Shown: positions 27,492-37,872 of the stretch, piece by piece
Layout: every line of letters starts with the position of its first letter
Position numbering within the stretch: the first letter of the stretch is position 1
Source of the DNA: Clostridiales bacterium
Lineage (GTDB): Bacteria; Bacillota; Clostridia; Christensenellales; JAISNN01
Direction of reading: 5' to 3'
NCBI GenBank assembly: GCA_031276195.1
Contig: JAISNN010000032.1
Coordinates: forward strand, 1-64,000
DNA: 64,000 nucleotides
Translations under genes and position numbers: made by a program
The notes under the pieces: generated by a model
Told to the model about the DNA's origin: nothing
The model's input: the letters and a program-made list of their open reading frames with translations, nothing else
The model's database searches: none

Positions 27492-30125
27492 ATGGCTGAA
27501 AAAAAATATGTTTATCTTTTTTCCGAAGCGGAGGGGGGCAAAGAGGCTAAGGCTCTTTTCGGAGGAAAAGGCGCGAATCTTGCGGAAATGACGAGGCTGG
27601 GAATGCCCGTGCCTCAGGGTTTCACGATCACGACGGAGGCTTGTACGAAATACTACGCCGACGGCGAAAAAATTTCGGACGGCATAAAGGCGCAAATCTT
27701 TGAGAAACTCGCCGAAGTCGAAAAACAGCAGGGCAAAAAATTCGGAGACAAGGAAAATCCCTATCTCGTTTCCGTCCGTTCGGGGGCGAGAGCGTCGATG
27801 CCGGGCATGATGGACACGATCTTGAACCTCGGACTGAACGACGTTTCGGTCGAGGGGCTGGCGAAACAGACGGGAAATCCGCGTTTCGCGTACGACTGCT
27901 ACAGACGCTTTATCCAGATGTACAGCGACGTCGTTTGCGGAGTCGAAAAATCGCACTTTGAAAAATATATCGACGAATATAAGGCGGAACTTAACATCAA
28001 AAGCGACACGGAATTCACCGCCGAAAATCTCAAAGTCTTGATCGGCAAGTATAAGGCTTTTTATAAAAAAGAAAAGAAATCCGACTTTCCGCAAGACCCG
28101 AAAGAGCAGTTGATCGGGGCGGTCGAGGCGGTTTTCCGTTCGTGGAACAATCCGCGCGCCAACGTTTACCGCAGAATGAACGACATTCCGTCGAGTTGGG
28201 GAACGGCGGTCAACGTCCAATCGATGGTTTTCGGAAATATGGGCGACACCTCCGGCACGGGCGTGGCGTTCACGAGAAACCCTTCGACGGGCGAAAACAA
28301 ACTCTACGGCGAATTTTTGCTCAACGCGCAGGGCGAGGACGTCGTCGCGGGAATCAGAACTCCGCTCAAAATCGAAAAATTGAAGGAAATCAATCCCGAA
28401 GCGTATAACCAATTCGTCGAAATCTCGTCCAAATTGGAAAATCACTATAAAGATATGCAGGATATGGAGTTCACCATAGAAAAGGGCAAACTCTATATGC
28501 TCCAAACCAGAAACGGAAAAAGAGCCGCCGCCGCCGCCGCGAAGATCGCGGTCGATCTCGTGAAAGAGGGCAAAATCACCGAGAAAGACGCTCTCTTGCA
28601 GATCGATTCAAAGCAGTTGGATTCGCTTTTGCATTCCCGTTTCGAGGCGAGCGCGCTCAAAGCCGCAAAGCCGATAGGACACGGGCTTCCGGCGTCGCCG
28701 GGCGCCGCGCAGGGCAAGATCTGTTTCAGTCAGGAGGAGGCTTTGGAAAAAGCCAAAGAAGGCAAGGTCATTTTGGTCAGACTCGAAACCTCACCCGAGG
28801 ACATCGAAGGAATGAACGTCGCCGAGGGACTTTTGACCGCGAGGGGCGGCATGACGTCGCACGCGGCGGTGGTCGCCAGAGGTATGGGGAAATGCTGCGT
28901 CGCGGGCTGCGACGCTCTCGTCATAAACGAAGAGGAAAAAACCCTCAAAATCGGAGACAAAACCTATACGGGCGAGGACAGTCTGTCGCTTGACGGCACG
29001 ACGGGAAACATCTACGCGGGCAATATCCCCGTCGTTCCCCCGATCCTCCCCGACGACTACTATACCATTATGTCGTGGGCGGATAAGTATAAGGCTCTCG
29101 CCGTCAGAACCAACGCCGACACCCCCGCCGACGCAAAACAAGCGGTCGAATTCGGCGCGCAGGGAATCGGTCTTTGCAGAACCGAGCATATGTTTTTCGC
29201 GGAGGACAGAATCGCCGCGGTCAGAGAGATGATTCTCTCGAAAAACGTTACGGACAGAAAAAAGGCTTTGGCAAAAATTCTTCCGATGCAAAGAGAGGAC
29301 TTTATCGGCATATACGAGGCTATGGGCGACCGTCCCGTAACCATAAGATATTTGGATCCCCCCCTGCACGAATTTTTGCCGCATAAAGACGAGGAAATCG
29401 CCGATCTCGCGAAAGAAATGGGCGTTTCGTTCGACGAATTAAAGGCGACGGTCGCGAGTCTTCACGAATTCAACCCGATGATGGGGCACAGAGGCTGCCG
29501 TTTGTCCGTTTCGTTCCCCGAAATCGCCGAAATGCAGACGCGCGCGGTCATAGAGGCGGCGATCGCCGTCGGCAAAAAGGGCATAAAGGTCAAGCCCGAG
29601 ATTATGATTCCGCTTGTGGGCGACGTAAAGGAATTTAAATTCGTAAAGGATATCGTGGACAAAACGGCGGCGGAAGTTTTGAAAGAAAAGAACGTTTCGA
29701 TAGAGTATTCCGTAGGCACGATGATCGAGATTCCGAGAGCCGCGCTTTTGGCGGACGAAATCGCGGCGGAGGCGGCGTTTTTCTCCTTCGGAACGAACGA
29801 TTTGACGCAGATGACCTTCGGATTCAGCCGCGACGACGCCGGGAAATTCCTTGCGGACTACTACGATAAAAAGATTTTCGAGAGCGATCCGTTCGCCAGA
29901 CTCGACCAAAACGGCGTGGGTAAACTCGTCAAAATGGCTTCCGATCTCGGGAAATCGGTCAATCCGAAAATCAAACTCGGAATTTGCGGCGAACACGGCG
30001 GCGATCCGTCGTCCGTGGAGTTTTGCCATAAGATCGGCTTGAATTATGTCTCTTGCTCGCCGTTCAGAGTGCCGATCGCCAGACTTGCCGCCGCGCAAGC
30101 GAATATTAATTTTCCGAGAGGCTGA
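27492..30125 (+). CDS. ppdK: Pyruvate, phosphate dikinase
   Basis: GGKGANLAEMTRLGMPVPQGFTITTEAC ... GGMTSHAAVVARGMGKCCVAGC ... LDPPLHEFLPH. Confidence 0.97.
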   Translation: MAEKKYVYLFSEAEGGKEAKALFGGKGANLAEMTRLGMPVPQGFTITTEACTKYYADGEKISDGIKAQIFEKLAEVEKQQGKKFGDKENPYLVSVRSGARASMPGMMDTILNLGLNDVSVEGLAKQTGNPRFAYDCYRRFIQMYSDVVCGVEKSHFEKYIDEYKAELNIKSDTEFTAENLKVLIGKYKAFYKKEKKSDFPQDPKEQLIGAVEAVFRSWNNPRANVYRRMNDIPSSWGTAVNVQSMVFGNMGDTSGTGVAFTRNPSTGENKLYGEFLLNAQGEDVVAGIRTPLKIEKLKEINPEAYNQFVEISSKLENHYKDMQDMEFTIEKGKLYMLQTRNGKRAAAAAAKIAVDLVKEGKITEKDALLQIDSKQLDSLLHSRFEASALKAAKPIGHGLPASPGAAQGKICFSQEEALEKAKEGKVILVRLETSPEDIEGMNVAEGLLTARGGMTSHAAVVARGMGKCCVAGCDALVINEEEKTLKIGDKTYTGEDSLSLDGTTGNIYAGNIPVVPPILPDDYYTIMSWADKYKALAVRTNADTPADAKQAVEFGAQGIGLCRTEHMFFAEDRIAAVREMILSKNVTDRKKALAKILPMQREDFIGIYEAMGDRPVTIRYLDPPLHEFLPHKDEEIADLAKEMGVSFDELKATVASLHEFNPMMGHRGCRLSVSFPEIAEMQTRAVIEAAIAVGKKGIKVKPEIMIPLVGDVKEFKFVKDIVDKTAAEVLKEKNVSIEYSVGTMIEIPRAALLADEIAAEAAFFSFGTNDLTQMTFGFSRDDAGKFLADYYDKKIFESDPFARLDQNGVGKLVKMASDLGKSVNPKIKLGICGEHGGDPSSVEFCHKIGLNYVSCSPFRVPIARLAAAQANINFPRG

Positions 30126-30369
30126 TTTCCGAAAGGTCAGGACGACGCCTTGATCGGAATATTATCAGATTAAAACGGTATTAGAATCCGCGCGCGTAAA
30201 TTTAAAATAGACTTTTTGACCGGTTTTAATTTATGCGCGTAGGTTATTAATACAAAAATATATGTAAATTTATATCAATTCGCTTGCAAAAATTTTGAGT
30301 ATGTGTTAATATATTCGGGTAAATTTAGCAAAACTATGATAAATTCGATAGAATTTTAAGGAGAAAGAC

Positions 30370-30648
30370 GTGCCTCAGATCAAATCGCAGATAAAAAGAG
30401 TAAAAATTACCGCAATAGAGAACGATAGAAACGCCGCTAAAAGAAGCAGGGTTAAAAATATCGTCAAAAAATATAACGCCGTAATCGACGCGAAAGACGC
30501 CGCCGCCGCCGAAACGCTTTTGAGAGAAGCGGTCGGAGTCATCGAGAGCGCGTATCTCGACGGAATCTATAAGAGAAATACCGCGTCGAGAAAAATTTCC
30601 GCGCTTTCAAAAAAACTCTCGGCGTTGAAAAAAAACGCGGAAGCGTAA
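30370..30648 (+). CDS. rpsT: 30S ribosomal protein S20
   Basis: MPQIKSQIKRVKITAIENDRNAAKRSRVKNIVKKYNA; GTG start with upstream GGAG. Confidence 0.92.
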   Translation: MPQIKSQIKRVKITAIENDRNAAKRSRVKNIVKKYNAVIDAKDAAAAETLLREAVGVIESAYLDGIYKRNTASRKISALSKKLSALKKNAEA

Positions 30649-30810
30649 AATCAAAACCGGTCGGTTTGAATTTCCGCCTTTTAAAAAAAACTTCCGCGGT
30701 AGAAAGCGCGGAGGCGTAAAACTTACCCGTTTGTTTTGAAGGGCGGATTTAAAGGTTCGGCTGGCGCGGTTTAAGAATACGCGCAATAGTTATAGCAAAA
30801 ATAAGGAAGA

Positions 30811-30846
30811 GTCTTGCGTTTTTTACGGGAAACGCAAGGCTTTTTT
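30811..30846 (+). terminator. Intrinsic terminator downstream of rpsT
   Basis: gtcttgcgttttttacgggaaacgcaaggctttttt. Confidence 0.85.
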
Positions 30847-31274
30847 GCGTTGTTTTTTATGGACTTCATTTAAAATAAAGAATGCGGAAGAAAAATTTTT
30901 TTTAAAAAAAGTTTTATTCCGCGCCCTTTTTGAAAAACTTTCCGTGATTTTGCGGCGTTAACGATGCGGTCTAAATATATAGCGGATATATTTTTTGTCA
31001 TACTAATGTTCGATTTAAAAGTTTAACCGCTATATATCACTTTACTTTTTCAAAGAATTATGTTATTCTTAAAGTGCGGAAAACTAAGAACCCGCATATG
31101 TGAATTAAAAGGGATATCGTTATGAAAACTAAGAACCCGCATATGTGAATTAAAAAGGAAGAGTATTCCGCTTTAAGAATATACGATTTTAAAATATATA
31201 ACGGGCGAAAACTAAAAAGAACGTCATACCGCTTTCAAAATACACAATTTCAAAATACGGAGGATTTAAAAAAG

Positions 31275-31604
31275 ATGGGTCTTTTCGGTAAAAAGCCGGG
31301 TGGCGCGGCAATCGATGAATTTTGGTCGTTTTTTAAAAAAATATCTCCCGACATAACGGGCGGTTTCTCCGATAACGCGTCGATTTCACGCGTACTTCAA
31401 GCCGTAGATGCCGCCCTCTCTAAGATCTGTCCGAAATACGCGGGACGGTTTGAATTTGAATTCGGCTTACACCAAAACGGTTCGAAATATGAATTTTATT
31501 TTTTTCATTTGAGAAAACCGACGCTTGCCGCGCTTGCGCGCGCTTTAAAAAGACGTATGCCGGAATCGCTTAAAGCGAAATGGAATTTTATAATCGGGGC
31601 GTGA
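31275..31604 (+). CDS. Hypothetical protein (109 aa)
   Basis: ORF with GGAGG upstream; no family recognised. Confidence 0.6.
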   Translation: MGLFGKKPGGAAIDEFWSFFKKISPDITGGFSDNASISRVLQAVDAALSKICPKYAGRFEFEFGLHQNGSKYEFYFFHLRKPTLAALARALKRRMPESLKAKWNFIIGA

Positions 31605-31642
31605 AAAGCGCGCGGTGATTAATTTTTTTTAAAATAATCGAT

Positions 31643-31676
31643 CGCCCCACCCCTGACCCCTCCCACGGAGGGGAAT
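31643..31676 (+). repeat. Dispersed repeat family A, copy 6
   Basis: cgccccacccctgacccctcccacggaggggaat. Confidence 0.9.
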
Positions 31677-31789
31677 TACGCCCGGATACGACTTGAAATG
31701 ATATAAAAAACTTATATGAAAACATTATGTAAAGAATTCTATATGAAAAATACATAAAGACGCAACCTGAAAAATCGCGAAATAAGCAT

Positions 31790-32045
31790 AGAAATATATA
31801 AAAAACAAGCGAAAAACGTATAAAAAACAAGCGAAAAACGTATAAAAAACAAGCGAAAAACGTATAAAAAACAAGCGAAAAACGTATAAAAAACAAGCGA
31901 AAAACGTATAAAAAAACGGCGGAAAACGTATAAAAAAACGGCGGAAAAGGCATAAAAAACAAGCGAAAAACGTGTAAAAAAACGGCGGAAAAGACATAAA
32001 AACAAGCGTAAAAAAATAAAAAAAACAAGCAAATCACAAAAAAAC
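31790..32045. repeat. 22-bp tandem repeat array
   Basis: aaaaaacaagcgaaaaacgtat and variants repeated about 9-11 times. Confidence 0.92.
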
Positions 32046-32083
32046 ATAAAAAAACCGACGAATAATATTTGGAGATTTGATTT

Positions 32084-33970
32084 ATGAAGCTTGACTACAA
32101 AAAAACGATCAAGGTCGGCACGGCTTTCGCGATTATTATGGTGTTTTGGACGTCCTACGACTATGTTGTGCCGCTCCTGTTAGAAAACGCTTTCGGGCTT
32201 TCCAACAGTATGCGCGGACTGATTATGGGCTTGGACAACCTGCTTTCGCTGTTTATGCTTCCGCTTTTCGGCAGAATTTCCGACAAACTTGTTTCAAAAT
32301 ACGGGAAACGCACCCCCTTTATCGTCGCCGGGACGCTCGTTTCCGCCGCGCTGATGATTTTTGTTCCCGTGTCCGCCGGGCGGCAGTTAAACGACGCGAT
32401 GAATCTCCGCTATGAGATCACGGCGACTTTCGCCGCGGACGGAAGTTATCTCGCCGGCTACGCATACCAAAGCCGCGACGGCGTTCTCGCGCTGAACGGA
32501 AACGGCGTTACGGAATACAAAGGCGCGGACGGGAAGGTCTATACGGGCGCGGACGCGGTGTACTCTATGCTGTATGAAAAGGGAAAGGGGACGGACGGCG
32601 TAAGCGGAAACGCCGACTACTGCGACTATCAATTCCTCAAAGCAAACGGAATCGATTTTGAAAAGTATATGGAAATCGCTCAAAACGGCGCGGCGGGCGC
32701 GAAAACCGCCGACGACGGCAAGACAAAATTTACCTTTTCGGACGATTACATAAAATATGTCAAGACGGGTATCAACAACTACGCGAGCGACGAGGTGTAC
32801 GAGACGATCACCAAACAAAACGTGGGTACGCTCGTCGTATATATGGTGATATTGTTCTTTGTTCTCGTGGCTATGGCGGTGTTCAGAAGTCCCGCAGTCG
32901 CGCTTATGCCCGACGTAACGCCCAAACCCCTCAGAAGCCAGGCGAACGCTATGATCAGTTTGGTAGGCGGCGCGGGAGGGGCGGTCGCTTTCTTGATATA
33001 TACGATCGTTTTGTCCGTCAACCCGACGGCGTATACGCTTGTTTTCGGACTGGTCGCGCTCTCGATGCTGCTGCTGCTTGCCGCGTATTTGAGGTTTGTC
33101 AAGGAAAATAAACTCGTCGCGGAATGCGAGGCTCTCTGCGCCGAATACGGAATCAACGACGGCGGCGAAAACGACGAAGCGGAAAATGCCGCGTTAGGGA
33201 ATCCCGAAAATAAAAAAGAAAACGTCGGATTTAAGAATTCCGAAAGCAAAGCGGCAAGCGCGGAATTAAAGAATTCCGAAAACAAAAAAGAAAATACCGC
33301 GTTAAATAATGCGGAAAATAAAACGGACGCGCCCTCAAAAAGGCTTAAAAAAGCGAAATTTATATCCTTTTTGTTGATTCTCGCTTCGATTTTTATGTGG
33401 TTTTTGGGCTATAACGCCGTGCAGTCAAACCTCTCGATATTCTTGACGAAAACACTCGGGCTGGGCGCGGGGATAGGCGGTTTGGTTTCGGGGCTTTCGA
33501 TGGGAATTTCCGCCGTCGCCTTTATCCCCGTCGGAATGCTCGCCGTCAAAATCGGACGCAGAAAGTCTATTATATGCGGCTTTATACTCGCGGTCGTCTC
33601 ATTTATGATGATCTATTTCTTCGCCGCCAACGCGGGGGGCGCGGTCGCCGTACTGTTCACGGTTTTTTATCTCCTCGCGGGTTTCGGGCTGATCATAGCG
33701 AACGTCAATACCTTTCCTATGGTCGTCGAACTTTCGACAAAAGATAAGGTAGGACGCTATACGGGCTTTTATTATACGGCGACGATGAGCGCGCAGGCGG
33801 TAACACCCTTTATCGCGGGGCTGGTTATGGATGCGGCGGCGGATAAATATTTGTTTTTGTATGCCGCGGCTTGCGTCGTCGCAGCGATCGTCTTGATGTT
33901 CTTTGTCAAACACGGCGACAGCAAGGCGATCCCTCCGAAATCGAAAATCGAAATGATCGGAGGGGATTGA
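32084..33970 (+). CDS. MFS transporter (sugar/SLC45-like) with repetitive Asn/Lys/Glu-rich central loop
   Basis: MVFWTSYDYVVPLLLENAFGLSNSMRGLIMGLDNLLSLFMLPLFGRISDK; central NPENKKENVGFKNSESKAASAELKNSENKKENTALNNAENK. Confidence 0.82.
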   Translation: MKLDYKKTIKVGTAFAIIMVFWTSYDYVVPLLLENAFGLSNSMRGLIMGLDNLLSLFMLPLFGRISDKLVSKYGKRTPFIVAGTLVSAALMIFVPVSAGRQLNDAMNLRYEITATFAADGSYLAGYAYQSRDGVLALNGNGVTEYKGADGKVYTGADAVYSMLYEKGKGTDGVSGNADYCDYQFLKANGIDFEKYMEIAQNGAAGAKTADDGKTKFTFSDDYIKYVKTGINNYASDEVYETITKQNVGTLVVYMVILFFVLVAMAVFRSPAVALMPDVTPKPLRSQANAMISLVGGAGGAVAFLIYTIVLSVNPTAYTLVFGLVALSMLLLLAAYLRFVKENKLVAECEALCAEYGINDGGENDEAENAALGNPENKKENVGFKNSESKAASAELKNSENKKENTALNNAENKTDAPSKRLKKAKFISFLLILASIFMWFLGYNAVQSNLSIFLTKTLGLGAGIGGLVSGLSMGISAVAFIPVGMLAVKIGRRKSIICGFILAVVSFMMIYFFAANAGGAVAVLFTVFYLLAGFGLIIANVNTFPMVVELSTKDKVGRYTGFYYTATMSAQAVTPFIAGLVMDAAADKYLFLYAAACVVAAIVLMFFVKHGDSKAIPPKSKIEMIGGD

Positions 33971-34110
33971 GCAAAGCGGTCGTTATACTAATCCGTTTTC
34001 AAACTTTTAGCGTTAATATCTTAATTTTAACGTTAATATATCGTTAAAACGCGTCGCCTTTGTTTCTTATCCTTAATTGACGTAAAGGGTAAATATCAAA
34101 CCGTACGTTT

Positions 34111-34148
34111 CGCCCCGCCCCTTTGATCCCCCCCCCGCGGAGGGGAAT
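34111..34148 (+). repeat. Dispersed repeat family A, copy 7
   Basis: cgccccgcccctttgatccccccccgcggaggggaat. Confidence 0.9.
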
Positions 34149-34286
34149 AGCGGAAAACAAGTAAAATGCGGCGTGAAAATATCAAATAAAAACCGTCGAA
34201 AAAGCGGAACGCGGTAAAAAAATATCAAATAAAAAAGTCATAAAAAAAGTGAAATACGGCACAAACAAGACTAAGGAGGGAAAGGT

Positions 34287-34967
34287 ATGTTCAAAATATT
34301 AGTCGTCGAGGACGATAAAAACATCCGCAAACTGATCGCGGGCTATTTGAAAAACGAAAATTACTCCGTCGTCGAGGCGGCGGACGGCGAAGAGGCGATG
34401 GAAAAATTTCTCGGCGAATTTTTCGATATGGTGGTTACGGATATTATGATGCCGTATATGAGCGGAACCGAACTTTGCGCGAAAATCAGAAAGAATAATA
34501 AGGACATCCCCATTCTTATGCTGACCGCGAAAGGCGCGTTGGAGGACAAAAAAGAGGGCTTCAAAAGCGGCGCGGACGACTATATGGTCAAGCCTATCGA
34601 TATGGACGAGATGGTTTTGAGGGTGCGCGCCCTTATGCGGCGGAGTAAAAACGCGCTGGACAAGATCATAAAGGTCAATAACGTCGTCATAAACTACGAA
34701 AATCTCACCGTAACGTCGGGAGATAAGGTCATCGAAATGCCGAAAAAAGAATTTCAACTGATGTTTAAATTGGTTTCGACGCCCGACAGAATCTTTACGA
34801 GAATGCAGCTTATGGACGAGATTTGGGGGTATGACAGCGAGAGCGACGACAGAACGGTGGACGTGCATATCAAGAGAATACGCGAAAAATTGGCGGATAT
34901 CGACGACTTTGAAATCGTTACGATCAGAGGATTGGGGTATAAGGGCGCGATCAGACGTAAAAATTAA
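34287..34967 (+). CDS. OmpR/PhoB-type response regulator
   Basis: ILVVEDDKNIRKLI receiver domain and winged-helix DDRTVDVHIKRIREKL. Confidence 0.95.
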   Translation: MFKILVVEDDKNIRKLIAGYLKNENYSVVEAADGEEAMEKFLGEFFDMVVTDIMMPYMSGTELCAKIRKNNKDIPILMLTAKGALEDKKEGFKSGADDYMVKPIDMDEMVLRVRALMRRSKNALDKIIKVNNVVINYENLTVTSGDKVIEMPKKEFQLMFKLVSTPDRIFTRMQLMDEIWGYDSESDDRTVDVHIKRIREKLADIDDFEIVTIRGLGYKGAIRRKN

Positions 34968-35019
34968 CGATAGAATACCCGTTATACCGTTAAACGGCGC
35001 GGTAAAGTGCAAAAATAAA

Positions 35020-35280
35020 AGAAAAAAGGCTTTTCGGCGTTTTGAATTATAAAAAAAACGCGGTGAAAAGCGCGGTAAGAAACGGATACTAAAAGAAAAA
35101 AAGTGCTTTCGGCGTTTTGAATTCAAAAAGAGCCGCGGTGAAAAACGCGGTAAAGTGCAAAAATAAAAGAAAAAAGGCTTTTCGGCGTTTTGAATTATAA
35201 AAAAAACGCGGTGAAAAGCGCGGTAAGAAACGAATACTAAAAGGAAAAAGTTTTTTTCGGCGTTTTGAATTCCGGAAAAC
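35020..35280. repeat. Tandem repeat between response regulator and kinase genes
   Basis: aaaaaggcttttcggcgttttgaattataaaaaaaacgcggtgaaaagcgcggtaagaaac, about 4 imperfect copies. Confidence 0.85.
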
Positions 35281-35292
35281 GGCTTAAACGAA

Positions 35293-36303
35293 ATGAAAAA
35301 ACTCACTGTAAAACTTATATTTTCTTTATTCGTCATATTGTTTGTGGTGTCGCTTTTCGCGGGCTTTTTTCTCCTTATCCGTATGAACAACAGCGACAGC
35401 ATAACCATAAGCCGCGACAATATGTTTTATTTTATCGTCATTATCGCCCTCTTGATCTTAATATTTTTTGCGTTCACGACGGAATTCCTTGTCATCAGAC
35501 GCATAAAAAAATTGACCGCGGCGGCGAAAATCATCGCGAAGGGTACGTTCGACTTCGATATAAACGACTACGCCGACGACGAATTGAGCGAATTGACCGA
35601 AAATTTTAACCTTATGTTGAAAGCCTTGCGGTCGAACGAATATTTGAACAAGGAATTCGTGAACAACGTCTCCCACGAATTCAAAACCCCCATAACGTCC
35701 TTGAAGGGATACGCCCAACTCTTAAAAAAAGACGGACTCAGCGACGCGGAAAGAAAGGAATATTCGGAAATAATCCTGAACGAAGCCGAAAGACTTCATA
35801 AACTCTCTAAGGATTTGCTGCAACTTTCGTCGCTCGAAAGTTCGAATATCGTCAAGCAGACGGACAACGTGCGCCTCGACGAACAGATAAAGCGCGTCAT
35901 ACTCCTTATGCAAAACGAATGGGAAAGAAAAAATATCGAAATGGTCGTCGATTTGGATCCGATCGTATACAGGGGCAACGAGGAACTGCTCTATCTCGTC
36001 TGGCTGAACCTCATCTCGAACGCGATAAAATATACCGACGAAAACGGGCGCATAGAGATCAAACTTTTGGACGGGAAAAACGTTACGTTTATCGTCAAGG
36101 ACAACGGAATCGGAATCAAAAAGGAAAACCAAAGCAAGGTCTTCGAACATTTTTTTATCGGCGACAGATCGCGCGCGGAAGGAAGCAGCGGTCTCGGACT
36201 GCCCATTACGAAAAAAATAATCGATAAATTCAACGGAAATATTTCCTTTAAAAGCGAAGAGGGAAAAGGAACGGAGTTTACCGTTTCGTTGAATAAAAAT
36301 TAA
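35293..36303 (+). CDS. Sensor histidine kinase (HAMP-HisKA-HATPase)
   Basis: NNVSHEFKTPITSLKGYAQLL; DNGIGI; GSSGLGLPI. Confidence 0.95.
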   Translation: MKKLTVKLIFSLFVILFVVSLFAGFFLLIRMNNSDSITISRDNMFYFIVIIALLILIFFAFTTEFLVIRRIKKLTAAAKIIAKGTFDFDINDYADDELSELTENFNLMLKALRSNEYLNKEFVNNVSHEFKTPITSLKGYAQLLKKDGLSDAERKEYSEIILNEAERLHKLSKDLLQLSSLESSNIVKQTDNVRLDEQIKRVILLMQNEWERKNIEMVVDLDPIVYRGNEELLYLVWLNLISNAIKYTDENGRIEIKLLDGKNVTFIVKDNGIGIKKENQSKVFEHFFIGDRSRAEGSSGLGLPITKKIIDKFNGNISFKSEEGKGTEFTVSLNKN

Positions 36304-36609
36304 ACGGCGTTTGCGCGGCCGTAAATTTTTTTTTCGTACCGTTACGGAAAAAATAGAGACGAATTTTAAGAATCGGCGTTAATTCCGTTTTCCGTGAGCG
36401 CGGACGTAAAGAGGCGTACGCGCTTTCGGTCGTTTTTTTGAACGGAAAACGGATATAGACGCGCTTGAAATTGCGTTTTTCTTGAATAAAATCAGACGTA
36501 TATATGCTTATTTTTTATGGTTTTGTTGAATAAAATTAGATATCGATATGAAAAATTATGTTTTTTCGAGAGTTTTTTGCAAGAAAAATAAAAATTTTTC
36601 ATAAAAGGC

Positions 36610-36638
36610 TTGACAAATTCATTTTTGTTGCATATAAT
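36610..36638 (+). promoter_or_regulatory. Sigma-70 promoter TTGACA-17-TATAAT upstream of abi locus
   Basis: TTGACA 36610-36615, TATAAT 36633-36638. Confidence 0.85.
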
Positions 36639-36644
36639 AGTATC

Positions 36645-36700
36645 AACAGACTCCGACACGCCTCTCAACGATGCGTACCACGTCGGGGCATTTTTTTTTA
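36645..36700 (+). ncRNA. Candidate small hairpin RNA preceding abi gene (terminator-ended)
   Basis: Outer stem CTCCGAC (36651-36657)/GTCGGGG (36682-36688), inner ACGC/GCGT, followed by T9 (36691-36699); ends 15 nt before abi ATG. Confidence 0.6.
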
Positions 36701-36714
36701 TAAGGATTTGACAT

Positions 36715-37596
36715 ATGCCGGAACTAAAAGCGCAGCAGCCGCCGATAAACGTAAAAAAACAAATCGCAAATCTACGCGAAAAGGGTTTGACTATTCACGA
36801 TGAAAAGTATGCGGAAGCGTTTTTAGAAAACGTATCGTATTTTCGGCTAATAAAAGCATACAGTTTAGAACTAAAAGTAAGTAAAAACGGAAGATATGAA
36901 GACGGAGTTTGTTTTGACGACATCGTAAACCTTTATTTGTTCAACTGTAGTTTTAGACAAAAACTGTTTGTGCAAATCGAAAGAATCGAAGTCGCATTGC
37001 GATGCCGCGTGTCAAATTATTTTTGTGAAAAATACGGAGTTTTGGGTTATGAAGACGCAAACAATTTCAACGATTTGTCTTTCCACGCAAAGTTTCTTTC
37101 TGAAATTGAAAATGAAATAAAAAGAAATAAAAAAACGCCGTTTGTAAATAATTTCCAAACACACTACGAGGGCGGAAAACTGCCGTTATACGCTTGTATC
37201 GAATTGTTTACTTTCGGGACACTGTCAAAATTTTATAAGAATATGACGCCGATTGATAAAAAAAGCGTCGCGTCGTTATACGGCGTAAAATATTCGTATT
37301 TGGAAAGTTGGATTGAAAGTATGTCGTACGTGAGAAACGTGTGCGCTCATTACGGCAGGCTGTATAATGTGAAGTTGACAAAAATGCCGCATATTTATAA
37401 GCAATATTCCGACCGCGGAATTAATAATTCAGGAGTTTTTGCGACGCTTTTAACTATGAAATATCTTTTGCCGAACGACGAACAATGGGAATCGTTTGTT
37501 TGCGGAATTGAAGCCTTGAAAAATATGTATCCGAATGTAAAATTGGAATCAATGGGTTTTCCGGTCGATTGGAGGGATGTATTATCTCTTTGTTGA
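36715..37596 (+). CDS. Abi_2 (AbiD/AbiF-like) HEPN-family abortive infection protein
   Basis: KKQIANLREKGLTIHDEKYAEAFLENVSYFRLIKAY; C-terminal RNVCAHYGRLYN (Rx4H HEPN motif). Confidence 0.9.
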   Translation: MPELKAQQPPINVKKQIANLREKGLTIHDEKYAEAFLENVSYFRLIKAYSLELKVSKNGRYEDGVCFDDIVNLYLFNCSFRQKLFVQIERIEVALRCRVSNYFCEKYGVLGYEDANNFNDLSFHAKFLSEIENEIKRNKKTPFVNNFQTHYEGGKLPLYACIELFTFGTLSKFYKNMTPIDKKSVASLYGVKYSYLESWIESMSYVRNVCAHYGRLYNVKLTKMPHIYKQYSDRGINNSGVFATLLTMKYLLPNDEQWESFVCGIEALKNMYPNVKLESMGFPVDWRDVLSLC

Positions 37597-37808
37597 AAGA
37601 AAACCGGGCGGGGCGGTTGTGTTTCCCGCATTTTTATGAAAGAGTTTTTTAATTAATTTCAACTTTACACTTCTTTACTCAAACGAAACGGAATTCGGCT
37701 TGACTAAAACGCGGAGGGCGTTATATAATTTTATAGGCGGTGATCGGCATAAAAGAACCGCGTTTTTAAAATCAAGAATCGGTATACGTAATACATAACG
37801 CATAAATG

Positions 37809-37839
37809 AAAGACGGTTAAAAATTTTAACCGTCTTTTT
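37809..37839 (+). terminator. Strong intrinsic terminator between abi and P-type ATPase genes
   Basis: aaagacggttaaaaattttaaccgtcttttt. Confidence 0.9.
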
Positions 37840-37872
37840 CGTTTGATATTTTTTGTTTAAAGGAGAGATACT

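Noticed and set aside
27489-28505. Minus-strand 338-aa ORF within ppdK
   Set aside because: Antisense shadow of ppdK.
31790-32045. Possible CRISPR array at 31.8-32.0 kb
   Set aside because: 22-bp head-to-tail units with no unique spacers and no cas genes; simple tandem repeat.
31588-32047. Minus-strand Phe/Tyr-rich ORFs (e.g. 31588..32037)
   Set aside because: Product of A-rich 22-bp tandem repeats; no RBS or domain; intergenic.
34299-35420. Minus-strand 373-aa ORF across the response regulator and tandem repeats
   Set aside because: Antisense of the regulator joined to a repeat region; no domain.
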